A DNA stretch of 64,000 nt, taken from assembly GCA_946811185.2 (NCBI GenBank), contig OX328110.1, forward strand, positions 22,430,456 to 22,494,455, read 5' to 3'. A model generated the notes under the pieces. The model had not been told where the DNA came from. It ran no database searches and saw only the letters and a program-made list of their open reading frames with translations. Source of the DNA: Hippopus hippopus. Taxonomy: Eukaryota > Mollusca > Bivalvia > Cardiida > Cardiidae. Both the position numbers and the translations under genes were made by a program. Below are positions 38,782-52,351 of the stretch, piece by piece (within the stretch, counting starts at the first letter, position 1; each line of letters opens with the position of its first letter).

Positions 38782-41430
38782 AGAGGGCCATGATGGCCCT
38801 GGATCGCTCACCTGAGTCAATAGGCGAAATTCACTCCACGTGCATAATTCAATTTCTGACCTATTGTCAGGTCAGTTGAGCTTAAAATGTGGCCTCTAGA
38901 GCGTCCAAAAGAAATTTCCGTAAGTTGACCTAGTGATCTAATTTATCACCCCACGTGACCCAATTTAGAACTCATCAAAAAATTTATCAAGACAAATATT
39001 CTGAACAGTTTTCAAGTTAACTGAGCAATAAATGTGGCCTCTAGAGTGCCCACAAGGTATTTCTTTAATTTGACCAAGTGACCTAGTTTATGACCCCAGG
39101 TGAACTAATTTCAAACTCATCCAATGTTTCATCAAGACAAACATTCTGACCAATTTTCAAGTCAATTGAGCAAAAAATGTGGCCTCTAGAGTGCCCTAAA
39201 GGTATTTCTTTAATTTGACCTAGTGACCTGGTTTATGACCCCAGCTGACCCCATTTAGAACTTATTTGAAAGACAAATATTCTGGATAATTCTCAATTTA
39301 TTTGAGCAATAAATGTGGCCTCTAGAGTGCCCACAAGGTATTTCTTTAATTTGACCAAGTGACCTAGTTTATGACCCCAGGTGACCTAATTTCAAACTCA
39401 TCCAATGTTTCATCAAGACAAACATTCTGACCAATTTTCAAGTCAATTGAGCAAGAAATGTGGCCTCTAGAGTGCCCTAAAGGTATTTCTTTAATTTGAC
39501 CTAGTTACCTAGATTATGACCCCAAACGACCCAATTTTGAACTCATTCTAGATTTCATCAAGACAAACATTTCAACCAATTTTCAAATCAATTGAACAAT
39601 AAATGTGGCCTCTAGAGTGCCCACAAGGTATTTCTTTAATTTGACCAAGTGACCTAGTTTATGACCTCAGGTGACCCAATTTCAAACTTATCCGATATTT
39701 CATCAAGACAAACATTCTGACCAATTTTCAAGTCAATTGAGCAAGAAATGTGGTCTCTAGAGTGCCCTAAAGGTATTTCTTTAATTTGACCTAGTGACCT
39801 AGATTATGACCCCAGGTGACCCAATTTTGAACTCATTCTAGATTTCACCAAGACAAACATTATAACCAATTTTCAAATCAATTGACCATAAATGTGGCCT
39901 CTAGAGTGCCCACAAGGTATTTCTTTAATTTGACCTAGTGACCTAATTTAAGATTCCACATGACCCAAATTCAGACTCACTTGAGATTTTGTCAAGACAA
40001 ACATTCTGACCAATTTTCAAGTCAATTGAGCAAAAAATGTGGCCGCTAGAGTGCCCACAGGGTATTACTTTAATTTGACCTGGTGACCTAGATTATAACC
40101 CCAGGTGACCCAAATCCAAACTCATCCGATATTTTATCAACACAAAGATTCTGACCAAATTTCAGGTCATTTGAGCAATAAATGTGGCCTCTAGGTATTA
40201 CTTTAATTTGACCTAGTGACCTAGTTTATGACCCCAGGTGATCCAATTTCGAACTGACTGAACACGTTTTGCTCAGGTTGGCTAACAGACTTAGAACAGG
40301 TTCACTACATACCAAATAACAAAGCTCTATGCCTTCCAGTTTTAGAAAAGAAGAATTTTAAAGTTTTCCTTCTTTGTTCCTATGTTCGAACTTGTGACCC
40401 CCGGGGCGGGACCAGTTTTAACCCCAGCGGCGTCATTTGAACAAACTTGGTAGAGGTCCACTAGGAGATGCTAGAAACCAAATATCAAAGCTCTACACCT
40501 TCCATTTTAAGAGAAGAAGAATTTTAAAGTTTTCCTTCTTTGTTCCCATGTTTAATCTTGTGACCCCCGGGGCGGGACCAGTTTTGACCCCAGGGGCATC
40601 GTACGAACAAACTTGGCAGAGGTCCACTAGGAGATGCTACATACCAAATATCAAAGCTCTACGCCTTCCAGTTTCGGAGAAGAAGAATTTTAAAGTTTTC
40701 CTTCTTTGTTCCTATGTTCGAACTTGTGACCCCCGGGGCAGGGCCAGTTTTGACCCCAGGGGCATCATATTAACAAACTTGGTAGTGGTCCACTAGGAGA
40801 TGCTAAATATTAAATATCAAAGCTCTACGCCTCCCAGTTTCAGAGAAGAAAATTTTCAAAGTTTTCCTTCTTCGTTCCTATGTTCGAACTTGTGACCCCA
40901 GGGGCGGGGCCAGTTTTGACCCCAGGGGCATCATATGAACAAACTTAGAAGAGATCCACTAGGAGATGCTAGATGCCAAATATCAAAGCTCCACGCCTTC
41001 CAGTTTCAGAGAAGAAGAATTTTAAAGTTTTCCTTCTTTGTTCCTATGTTCGAACTTGTGACCCCCGGGGCGGGGCCAGTTTTGACCCCAGGGGCATCAT
41101 ATGAACAAACTTGGTAGAGGTACACTAGGAGATGCTAAATACCAAATATCAAAGCTCTATGCCTTCTAGTTTCAGAGAAGAAGATTTTCAAAGATTTTGC
41201 TATTTTTTTCCTTTTTGTTGCCATGGCAACCAGAGTTATGGGTGGAATTCAATCTCTTGAACAATTTTGGTAGAGCTTCACCCAAGGAACATCCCTGCCA
41301 AGTTTCATCAAGATTGGCCAAGCGGTTTAGGGGGAGAAGATGTTTAAAGGAATTGTGGACAGACGGACGCCGGACAACGACCGATCACAATACCTCATCT
41401 GAGCACTTCGTGCTCAGGTAAGCTAAAAAA
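38782..41430 (+). repeat. Composite tandem-repeat element with two unit types
   Basis: Starts GAGGGCCATGATGGCCCTGG and ends CTGAGCACTTCGTGCTCAGG. The first part (about 38880-40260) has roughly nine ~140-bp units marked by AATGTGGCCTCTAGAGTGCC and TTTGACCTAGTGACCTAG; the second (about 40330-41190) has about five ~180-bp units marked by CCACTAGGAGATGCTA and GTGACCCCCGGGGCGGG. The ends are short inverted copies (GCTCACCTGAG / CTCAGGTAAGC), suggesting a mobile unit. The long frames inside (for example 40437-40796) merely follow the repeat. Confidence 0.9.
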
Positions 41431-41931
41431 ACGGTGATAAACGAAGATAAAATAATCTTTTTTCATCAACTGTATAAAACAGTATGAAACCCTTTCCTGT
41501 TCTGAAATGATTGAATTCATATCTTCTCAAAAGTGGTTTAGTAGCGACTCCCGTCTACAGTCGACCCTTCCGGGGAATAGACGGGCCATTTGTCCTCAGT
41601 GAAGTAAATATTTAGCTACAGTTTTGAATGTTTTCAATAATGCCCAGTGAACGCGAAGTTATCATTCCTATATTCAGCAGCGAATGCTAAGTTCAAGCCC
41701 CAGCTAAGTCTCACACACACACACAAAAGAAAAAAACAACAACAAGAGAAGAGCAGTAAGCGCTTATACAGGATATAAAGGAAATAGAAGTGCATAATTA
41801 TGTTTTGACTTAGTATGACTATTTCAAGAATATGTTGAACTTCGAGTCTTTGGTATTTTTTCAGAATAATTTGAGGATTCGTTGTTTTTTGGAGGTTACT
41901 GCCGTTACCAGAATAAGGCGTCTTATATTAT

Positions 41932-42800
41932 TATACTGCAAAGTAATTTCTCGAGATCTGATTTGATAATATGCCTCGAACATATATTTCTGTACACTGT
42001 CAAAATCCATGTAAAAGCCAGTTTCCCTTTCGGGAGCCCCGTATACATAGCTATACAACATCCAAAATGATGGCGTCGATCGATATGAGCCGCCCACAAG
42101 ACAAACATACAGAGCAGCTTGCACCATATTCATACTAGTTTCCCTTCATGGCTGTCATTAAAGCGGAAAGAATGGATTATTTTTGAAAACACATGAATAA
42201 AGATACATGTATTATCGTTTGTTGTCATTCTAAAGCAAATACACGGGGTTAAAACGAGCCATCCCTTCGTCCGGTAAGCAAATTGTGAAGTGTCGAAACT
42301 CATAAATTGTAACGTTAAAAGGATAACTAATGGTCATTTGAGGCAACTAATGGTCGATTTCCTTTGCCAACAAATCATTAAAATACGAAGTTACTCACCT
42401 TGAAGATGTTTAAATCCATGTTTAAATAAAAATGCATCGAATGTCTATCGCAGTGACATCAAGTTTATGCACCAAACTGCACGTTTTACCAAGGTTTCAG
42501 TGATTTCTTAATGACGTCAGTTAACGTGATTTGAGCTCTACAAGAGTATATTTGACATGTCATAATACTATAAGTTGTCTCTACATAGTCAGCGTACTCA
42601 ATTCGTGAGACCATAAAACAGGAAAATTTCGCTGAATACACGTTGGAATGGTAAAACTTCAAAGTTTGAACTATAATAAATTTGTTGTACAGTCAAGTGG
42701 CAGGGGACTGGAAAAGTTGTTCTCGGCTGTGCGAATCTTGTCGCCGCTTCGCCTTCGGCTGGGGGCGACACGATTCGCCACAGCCGTGAACAAACGTAAC
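41932..42800 (+). repeat. Dispersed host repeat, copy 2
   Basis: Diverged direct copy of 170-1020. It contains an extra segment near 42519-42590 not seen in copy 1, whose inverted partner lies at about 43064-43138. Confidence 0.75.
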
Positions 42801-43137
42801 TTATAAAGTTCTGAGTCAAGGCAGCCATGTAGACTATCGTTGTTAAATAACACTGAAAACAGCGATGCGCAGTAATTCACCACATGAATACTCGTGTGAG
42901 CCTTCCAAAACTGAATGGCATTGCACTCTGGGGAAACTTAAATGCTATTTAGAAAAGTAACTGAAGATTTTGTTATGATAGCATTACATACAGTTCCATC
43001 TTTGTCTAATATTGAATTCCAAATACATTTACTAGGCTTTTAAGCGACTTACTGTGTGCTGCACGCGACTATGTAGAGACCACTTATAGTATTATGACAT
43101 GTCAGATATACTCGAGCAGAACTCATATCACGTTAAC

Positions 43138-43138
<1 letters not shown>

Positions 43139-43227
<89 letters not shown>
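43139..43227. repeat. (AG)n microsatellite
   Basis: About 44 uninterrupted AG units. Confidence 0.98.
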
Positions 43228-43228
<1 letters not shown>

Positions 43229-45119
43229 GAAGTTTATCGGGTTTAAGAGAAAGAAAATTCTAAGTCATTTACCGTTTAAAGCTATAGCTTAAGCACAAAA
43301 CAATACGAAGAATAGCCCTATGTACATATGATATATCTAAATTACTGGTCAAAGTAGCAATCTCTCCTGACAACCCTTTATTAACTCTTCATTTCCGGAG
43401 TACTTTAGTTGCTTTCTTTCTTACGATTAAGCATGACTTTCCGATATAATTGCCTGCCTCACGCAAGTCCTTTTTGGAGAAGGCCGTTCTTCCATTCTTC
43501 CACTCGCATAGAACATTTCCTTTATGACTAAGAGAACAAGTTTTAGATAAAGTTACAGTAAACCCCGTTCTCTGTCTTCCACCTTGTCTCTCCGTGTACT
43601 GGAAAGAACTACTTCTATCAGTAAGATACATGCAAGCCTAATACAAAAACCAAATTTTTCACATGCCAGGCTATTTAGTTTTCATTGCATTATAAATAGA
43701 CGTCAGACAAGTAGTCATAAAGACACGTGTAGCTTTTCAGCTACAAATTATTAAAGCTGTTTGCGACCTCCAGTCAGAGTTAGGTAAACGTCTGATATAC
43801 TCCCTATTAAAATAAAACATAGATGACGACTTTCGGTGTGGTGCACATTCGTTCAGTCTGACCCAGGTCTACATTTATCAATTCATTACAAAAAATGAAT
43901 ATTTAATCTCTTTTTTTGTGTGTGGCTCAATACGAAGAGAAATAGTAAAAAATAACCTCAACAGTAATGTTCTTTCTTTTCTCATTAATTTCATTTTGCT
44001 AGATAAAGGAAATTTCAATTCGATAACTATTGCAAGATTACAATATAATCCCAATCTTCGTCGTAAATGGGAAAAAAAAAAAAACCCCTATACACTTCAA
44101 AATCGCATGACGATTTGGTGACCCATCCAAGCACAATCCTTTGTGCTCGACGCTAACTTCATTAGAAAGCCTCTATCATACTGTACAGATGTGCCAGCGA
44201 TTGGTACATTTACACTGCTTTAGGAAGTAACACAGCTTTTCATAACTTTCCATGACGCACCTGTACTCATTCATCTGAATCTAACATGGTTGGTCGTATT
44301 ACAATCGTGTAGACATACAGTCTTGGGTTATTTTGTAGAAAAGTTTTTACGCTACTATCACAAAAAAGGATCATCCTCTGTCACATTAGTTTGCTATGGT
44401 GTGAATCAAGGCCGAAGGGTATCGATTAGCGGTGCCAACGCTAGTGTATTAGTGTCATAAAGGAGCGAGCAAATATGCTAGCAGGGGTGTGCCGAATAAG
44501 CATGTGCGCATTTTGACCGATCTGATATTACTATCTATTCATTAGATTTCATTTATATCACGAAGAAGTTAAAAGCCAGTGCATTCAGCTACACCGAAAA
44601 AAAAAATAAAGAACTTTGTTGAGGGGGTGGATCAAGATCAAGATCAGACTGGCCAGAAAGTGTAGTCTGATAATATATATTCACCGTGCGCAACCTGATT
44701 CTAACCTATGACCCAAAGTTTCTTCAATGAAAACCTACCTTTAGACCTCAGAAACCAAACGACTTCATAAATTCAGTTTAAACATATTCATTTTTTTATC
44801 GATTGAGGGACTATTTCTTGCAAGTTATAATAATCTATCTCGCTTCTGCTTCGTGAAAACTACACAGGTACACACGCCGAATGTGTGGGCCAACGAACAG
44901 TCCAAAGGTTGACACCCGCTCCAGGGTATTGACCTCAGGACCTTATGGTTACAAGGCCGACGTTCTACCTCACTGCCACTACGAAACTGAATCAGTCAAG
45001 TTCGCAGCGACAGAGCCAACAAATCCCCATTTGTTGTATTCAACCACGTAAGAGTCATTCTCTGATAAAAGGAAGTTTAATTAATCTCTGTTATGCATTT
45101 AAGGAATGAAGAGATTTTT
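43228..45119. other. Host intergenic sequence, no gene recognised
   Basis: Includes a degraded tRNA-like SINE fragment near 44900-45000 and a family A-like hairpin fragment near 44625-44675. Confidence 0.45.
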
Positions 45120-45127
45120 TTTTGTTT

Positions 45128-45285
45128 TCATGGAGGTATGAAAAAAAAACCTAATCACACTTTTGGATGAAACCGCGAAAACCTAATCACACTGTATGAA
45201 ATCGCATCCAAAAGTGTGATTACGTTTTTTTTTTTCATACCTCCATGAAAGTGTGATTAGGTTTTTTTTTTCATACCTCCAAAAG
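45128..45285. repeat. Cluster of inverted repeats
   Basis: CATGGAGGTATGAAAAAAA and ACCTAATCACAC recur in both orientations four times within 160 bp, forming alternative stem-loops. Confidence 0.75.
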
Positions 45286-45379
45286 TAGTTCCGGCACTGC
45301 TGTTTTTTTTTTTCATTGAGCTATGAAAATTTTTTTTCAGCCAATCAGAACTCGCCAGTGTCCATAAAAGCAAACTAAT

Positions 45380-45592
45380 ATTGAATTATTATACCAAGCA
45401 AGTAATCACATAAGTATGTATCCATAAAACCCATTTGTCTAGCAACCAACTAAATTTAGAAGTCCTTTGACATGCAGAAAAAAATACCAAAGGTAAAACG
45501 TTTGGCCCATGTCAGCTTGCGCAGGCTAACATCGTTCGATACTTCTTGCAGATGCATCCATTAACCCTCTTTTCACAGAGCATGGCCCATCA
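45380..45592 (+). repeat. MITE family B copy (diverged)
   Basis: AATTATTATACCAAGCAAGTAA near the start and TTTTCACAGAGCATGGCCC at the end. Confidence 0.7.
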
Positions 45593-45647
45593 ATTTAGCA
45601 GTTTTACGACCTTGCAGTTTTACGACCTTGCAGCGCTGGGTGCATAA

Positions 45648-45765
45648 GTTAACTTAGGTTAACACATCACCTTCTCAGAAAGCAAAGTCCATTATATTAA
45701 GAGTCTTAACTTAGGTTAACACATCAGCTACTTAGAAAGCAAAGTCCATTATATTAAGAGTCTAC
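45648..45765 (+). repeat. ~60-bp tandem duplication
   Basis: Two copies of a unit containing TTAGGTTAACACATCA and AGAAAGCAAAGTCCATTAT. It is preceded by a short direct repeat of CAGTTTTACGACCTTG near 45598. Confidence 0.85.
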
Positions 45766-48637
45766 AAGACTGCTACCTTACTAATGTAGATCTCTGAGTG
45801 CCATCACACTTACTTGTTTTTGTGGCGAGTAAAAATTCATAACATTTTGAGCAGAAGGCGCAGTCTGGTTATGGAATGTACTTTGCGCTGTGTGATATTT
45901 AAAATAAATAGCGGTAAAACTGTTATATTCTCGGGCTTTTTTCCTAGTTTATACGGCTACTTTAGAGTACATATACTAATTAAAAACAAAATGACGAAAA
46001 CATTTATGCCTTAAAGACTACACATGTAATCAACAATACCCTCTCCAGTGGCAACTTGAAATTGCTTGGCAAAAAGAAGTACTATCAAACGCCAAGTAAC
46101 TGTCCTAAACATGCTAACACGAACAACAAGCCAATGAATGCACCATAAACGTCAACAGACTTCACATAGTCTGACACATAGAAGGAAGCTTGTAATATCA
46201 TCCTGAATTGTTCAATCATATAACGACTAATTCATATTTGTTTCAGATCTCGTCATAATGCACCGTACATACTTTCTTTTGATAAATTCTTTTGGAAATG
46301 CACTTGTGTAAATGTCAACGTTTGCTTTTACTTTTGCAGTAGCATCTCTTATCAACATATTATTTGCTGTTTCCTACACTTGCCTTAAAGCATACATAAT
46401 GATACGATGTGGCGTTCTAGATTCAGTTAAAAAAAGTATTCAGTCGGTGAGAGAAAAATAAACCAGGTATGAATACTGAGACTCATATACGATTTCGTTT
46501 CATAGAAAGATACTTAGAGCGTCAACTTCCTGTAAAGCATGTTTCTCTATTTTATCTTTCTCGGATTGTTCTTTAGCAATTTGAGAACATGATTATGTGT
46601 AACTTATCAGTTCGATTTATGGTAGTTAAATGTAGTACTATAGGATACCACTCAATGTGTACCTCTGTACAATTGCATTCAGTTGCACCCCACTGTCTTT
46701 TTTCTTTTCTAAGGATAATTTTTCATTGTATCTTCAAAAATACATCCCTACGGCCAGAGAGAAACAAACGCTGTAAACATTCGATAGACTGTAAAATGGT
46801 TCAAAATTTAGTCAACGGTGTAGACATAGATAAATTACCGATATATATGCTGTAAGGGAATACACTTATTGGAAATTTTCGCTTTAAAGCCGAACATGTC
46901 ACAACAGTGACTTCTTTGATGGCCCCAAGAAAATGAAATGCATTTTCTATCGTTCGTAATATACGCAACCTTGCAACCGTTAGGGGCAACATTAGGCATG
47001 AAGATACTTGTAGAATTATTAAAATTTGATAAAATAAAGATGAAATGGGCCAAAAAAATGGCTGAAAAACAAGTATAGATGTAATCCTTAACATTTCTTA
47101 AGATTTCAAACACCGAATCTTTGACATCGAAACAAATTTTTGATCACCCGCGACATTTCTGTAAAGTATATTCGTCAACCTCACATTTGTCTTGGTGACA
47201 AAAAGATGATTAAAGATAATTAATATAAGTGGATTTTGTGAGGAGATAAAATTCATTTACTAGCTCTCTGATATTATACTTTAAACTTCTGAAACATGGG
47301 TGCTATCCCTCGATCTATGCAATTGTCTGTAAAAACACTGCATATTATGGAAAGAGCGGCATAGTGGTCTGAGTCTGGCATAATTGACATCACTCATTAC
47401 AAAATGGTGACAGTTCAAAATTGCTTGGCAAAAGAAGTGTGAACAATTGCCAAGAACCTGTCTGAAAGTTGATAAAGTGGATAGTAAGCCAGTGTATTCG
47501 TTGTAAATGTCATACTTGTACGCATACTGTACTTCTGATGTGTCTGTGAAATTTTGCGAAGGGGATGGTCGTCGCCGACCAGAGTTTTGTTTATCTTCCA
47601 ACTTTTTTTTTTGTCTTTTTAGGGTGGTAGGCCATGATGTTATGTTTAAAGTGCTTTGCGGAGTAGGAAAATAAAATATTTTCACTGCAATGCATTGAAA
47701 TATTTTCATTCATGAGAAGAAAAACGATAAGCACGATACTATCATAAGAAAGTAAGTAGTCTGAGATAGAAAAAGCTGAATTTATGATAAAGCATTGCCT
47801 TGATGTTAATAGCGTTCGATTCTTCACATGCGCAAAATAATGGTAACAGTTGTCTAAAGGTTAGGAAACCAAGATGTGGAAATTAGACTGTAATCAATAT
47901 GTAGAAAATAGCGCAATTTATGCCACTGTAAGCTGAAGAGTGTCCAAAGAAAAAAGACAACACGTATGTTAATCCTGGTACTGCTAAATAAGCTAAATGA
48001 AACTTTCAAGCCGATATATAAAAAAAAAAGAATTTTTCTATTTCAAACTTATTTTTCTTTTGGAGAAAAACATCTCGTTATCGGACAGTGTAGATCCAAG
48101 ATCAGACTTCACGTTTTGTGCGGTCTAATCTTGATCTATATTGTCCGCAAAAGGTAATTAAGTCGTGCTTAGTAGCCTAAGGGTGAAAATGCATTCAATC
48201 TTATACCTCAAATTTTACAACCTTCTGTATACTTTTACCACGCGGATGTAAACCACTACACATTGCAGTTTTCCTTATCAAATCATTTGCCTGCATTTTG
48301 ATAGCATTTGATATCAAGGTATGTCATGAAAAACGGAACATTAATATATACCTCAGTTGTACTATGAGGGATCTTTAATGTCTTGTTACTGTAAAACAAC
48401 CGGCTCAACATCTTAACACAATCCCGAGTTCTAACAACTCTGAAGGTTTTTGAATACACTGAGGGAAAACCCTTTTTTTTTTGTTGTTGTTGGGATTTTG
48501 ATCAAAATCAAGAAAAGTTGTTTTCCGTAATTCCCTGTGGCGTACCTCCTCCACCTAGCAACGCATTACAATATTACGTAAGGCGCGAGAAAAGTAGGGT
48601 AAATGCGCGTAAATTACGTCATATTTCCGTCCTGTTG
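45766..48637. other. Host intergenic sequence, no gene recognised
   Basis: Contains a partial family A MITE (about 48075-48186, minus orientation). Other frames lack recognisable domains. Confidence 0.5.
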
Positions 48638-49310
48638 TATGGTGGTATCTTTCTGCCACGAGATACGAGATAGCTATCATGATAATTTTACAAAACTATT
48701 GCGATAAAGTAACGTTTCCTGGAAATTTTATCGAGATAGTGAAAAGTTTCCTGAAAAAAATATCACGATAAACTTAATATTTTAACGCAAAATTTCTCAA
48801 TCGTGCACGAAGCTGACATGCAAGATAAAATTATCGTGATCGTTCTGCCTGTTTCTCGATATCTATAAATAGAAAATTTATCGTTTGAATGAACTCGGTA
48901 GTTTTTGACTTCACAAGATTGCAGTAAGTAAAAGTTCGAATAATTAATAATTGTAGCTTAATTGGTAAATTTTGACAAGACTCGAAATGAACAGAAGTCT
49001 GTAAAATCACAAAGACGACTCGAAATGCCTCCTACGAACACTTTAAAACCATTCAGGGAAAAGGAAAATTCATAAGGTTGTAGACGAAGATATTCCGAAA
49101 CCGTATCTAATTATAGATACCGTGAATGTCAGTTATGGGCACGAAAGCAAAAAAAAAATCATGATAACAGGTAAAATTATCGTGATATTTTTATCGTGAA
49201 AATTCTTATTATCTAGATAAAATTTCCAGGAAACTTTGTTTTATCACGATAGTTTTCTTAAATTATCATGATAGCTATCTCGTATCTCGCGGCAGAAATA
49301 CACCACCATA
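48638..49310. repeat. MITE family E with ~100-bp terminal inverted repeats
   Basis: Left end TATGGTGGTATCTTTCTGCC and right end GGCAGAAATACACCACCATA are inverted partners; the match extends through GAGATACGAGATAGCTATCA and TTTCCTGGAAATTTTATC. No ORF inside. Confidence 0.85.
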
Positions 49311-50379
49311 CTGTTGAATGGCACGAACTGTTTTCCTAAGTAACTAGTGCGCGGGAAGTACTGTTTCCGGCTTCAATTGAAGAGTTAGAAAATATGAAAT
49401 CTGTATTTTTCTCTGGTCGTAACCATGAATTATCAAAGCATATTCCATCATTTTTTCTCGATAAAACGCAGAAAAGCATGAAATAAAATATAGGTTTTTC
49501 TCCGTCAGAAAACAAATCTCATCATTTTCGCCATTTTTTATTTACTTCTAAAATGCATTCAAATTTGACCAGTCTACACTTTTGCAGTCTGGTAAAGAGT
49601 TAAAACCTTTAAAACCTGGTTAAACATGTTTGTGCTGTACAGGGTTTATTACAGGTTTTTGTGGTGTCTGTCAAAGAACACAGAAACAGACTCCACTTCG
49701 ACATCTTCAAGGAAAAAAAATGCATGTTTGTGTAAGCCCTCTAAGGGATAAATAGAGACTACCAGTGAAGATACAAGACCAAGGTTCCCATTTGATATGT
49801 TTTATCCTGCTTTTGAAAACTTCTAAAGGCCCTTGTTTTGTCTTTGAACCTTATATCTTGACAGTTCTTATACGAAGCAGTTTTTTCGGGATTAAAATCA
49901 CTGCAGACCTGTTTGCTATGAATATTCTGTGATTAACTCTTTCTCTACTGAATAAATGAATTGCATTTTCTCAAAGACTAAAGATACAGTACCTCTGCAA
50001 GATCAAGAGACAGTTCGGTCATAATCTAGAATATAGCAGTGGACAGTGCAGATCAGAGATCAGACTGCACGTTCTGTGCAGTCTGATCTTGATCTACACT
50101 GTCCACAAAAGCATTTGGTGTCGCCATGGTAAAGGAAGAGTTAATGATTGTGTTTTATATAGCGTGTAACCCTTCGTGTAATATTTGGAGAAGAAAATAT
50201 GGCTGAGTCTGGTTAAGATAGCTAAAAAGAATGTCGTGTATAAATTGCCTATTGAATGTGAGTGATAGATATAACGAAAGACTTTTATCATTATGATTTC
50301 AGCCTGTATCAATAAAAACCTAATTGACCCTCAGAAAGCGCTTGCTTATGAGACGCACTTGCCCTGTACAGGTATATTT
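49311..50379. other. Host intergenic sequence with one MITE fragment
   Basis: Only a short family A palindrome is recognisable (50039-50115). Confidence 0.5.
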
Positions 50380-50573
50380 TAACACTTAGACAGCGGAGCG
50401 ACCCAAGGACCTATAGGGGACCGTGTAGATCAAGATCAGACTGCACAGAGCGTAATTTTTGATTTACACTGTCCGATAAGGAGATATTTTTCCCAAAAAT
50501 AATTTTGAAGTAGCAACATTCGGGTTTTTACTATCGACTTGAAAATTTCATTTCACTTATTTAGCAGGTTAAG
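50380..50573 (+). repeat. MITE family A copy
   Basis: Runs from TTAACACTTAGACAGCGG to TTTAGCAGGTTAAG. The Tc1-type element begins immediately at its right edge. Confidence 0.75.
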
Positions 50574-50640
50574 TATACTGACGTCCATAAAAAACGCCTC
50601 ATCGAAAAAGTGCGATAGCTTTCATCATACCTAGAATATA

Positions 50641-52161
50641 TACTGAACCAAAAAAGAAACTTCCCCTGTGTTTAAGTGCAAATGCAATGTTATTAAAAAA
50701 AATCAAAATATCAGATTACCTACATATATTCGGGCAAACGATTATGTGTCCGATAAAACAAATTTTAACTCGACTGAAAGCATTTTGCAGAAGAAACCCG
50801 CTGAAAGCGATTTTCACGTGCATGCACGGACCAGTATAATTCGTGTATATTTTTTGAAACCTTTCAGACTAATTTTATACACTTTCATGTCAATAAGGAA
50901 AAGACGTTGAAAAGAAGTAAATTCTTTTTAGTTTTCTTTATTTTTGATATGCCTAGAATTCCGCGAAATAAATCGAACGTGCCATTGGCATGCTTAATGC
51001 TGGTATGACGATGAATGCTGTTGCTATGAATATTGGATGTTCTACTCGTGCTATTCGACACCTTAGGCAACGTTTTCAAGTAACAGGGCGTATGGAAGAT
51101 CGACCACGTAGTGGACGTCCTCGCGTCACGACGCGCGGCCAAGACCGCTATATTCGGAACACCCACCTGCGCAATCGCTTCCAAACTGCCACAGCCACTG
51201 CTGCTAACAACCCTGGTACACATAACAACCGTATATCTGCCCAAACTGTGCGCAATCGCTTGCGCGAGGGTGGGCTACGTGCACGTCGTCCATACGTTGG
51301 TTGTGTTTTGACGCGACGTCACCGCGTAAATTGTGTTAATTGGGCACGTACACACCAACGCTGGCTTAGACAACAATGGAATAGCTTTCTTTTCTCTGAC
51401 GAGTCCAGATTTTCCATTCATCGAGGTGATGGCAGGGTTCGAATATACCGTAGGAGAAATGAACGTTATGCCGACTGTTGCGTACTTGAACGAGATCGTT
51501 TTGGGGGTGGGGGTTCTGTCTTGGTCTGGGCGGGGATTGCACATGGCTTTCGCACTAATCTCGTCGTTATCGAAGGGAATTTGAATGCCCAACGCTACCG
51601 AGATGAAATTCTTGCGAGGCACGTTTCAAAATAATGCCAATATCACTCTTTTTCAGCATGATAATGCCACAAGCCATACAGCTAGGGACAATGTGAATTT
51701 CCTCAGGGAGAATAACATTTCATTTATTAATGACTGGCCTGCCAAAAGCCCTGATCTGAATCCCACTGAACACCTTTGGGATAATTTGGACCAGCGTGTT
51801 AGACGTCGCCCTATTCCACCGTCAAACGTCATTCAGCTAGGACAAGCCTTAATTCAGGAATGGAACAATATTCCACAAGCCGAAATCAATACACTTATCC
51901 GTTCTATGCGCAAATGATGCCAGGCAGTCCTTCATGCTGAAGGTGGTCATACCCGGTATTAATTTGTGATTTTGGTGAGCGACCCCTTCCGCATTTTAAC
52001 TACCATTTCACTACTTTTGGATAAACTCTCAGCAATATTTTTTTCACACAAAGTCGCAATAAAATATTCTTTCAATGCATATAAATCTAGTTTAATCCTG
52101 ATTTTCATATTTGTGTATATCTGCACTTAAACACAGGGGAAGTTTCTTTTTTGGTTCAGTA
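50641..52161 (+). mobile_element. Inner nested Tc1/mariner-type transposon
   Basis: ~40-bp terminal inverted repeats (TACTGAACCAAAAAAGAAAC at the left end, complement at the right), flanked by TA on both sides. 1,521 bp. Inserted between the outer element's left end and its transposase gene. Confidence 0.9.
50949..51917 (+). pseudogene. Tc1-type transposase, frameshifted (inner element)
   Basis: HTH region (NAGMTMNAVAMNIGCSTRAIR, DRPRSGRPRVT), then DDE core: FSDESRFSI, QHDNATSHTA and SPDLNPTEHLWD. At least two frame changes: one just after the ATG near 50985 and one near 51600-51640 where the frame carrying the first Asp gives way to the frame carrying the second Asp. By my count 35 residues separate the second Asp and the Glu, one more than in classical Tc1. 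Confidence 0.88.
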
Positions 52162-52351
52162 TATATGTCACTTTTTGCTTACCATAGAATTTTCACTTCT
52201 CTAATCTACTGAAGCATGAAATTTCGTGCCAGTCTATTGTGTTTGCTTTAACGATGTCTCATGGCACCGTTTTGCTCGTGCGCCCCATGCGTTTTCCCCA
52301 CGTGGTTATGTCGGTCAAAATTACGCGTGTGTATACAGTAATTGATTTACA

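Noticed and set aside
40437..40796. 119-codon frame with internal repetition
   Set aside because: Follows the ~180-bp tandem repeat; the protein repetition reflects the satellite, not a gene.
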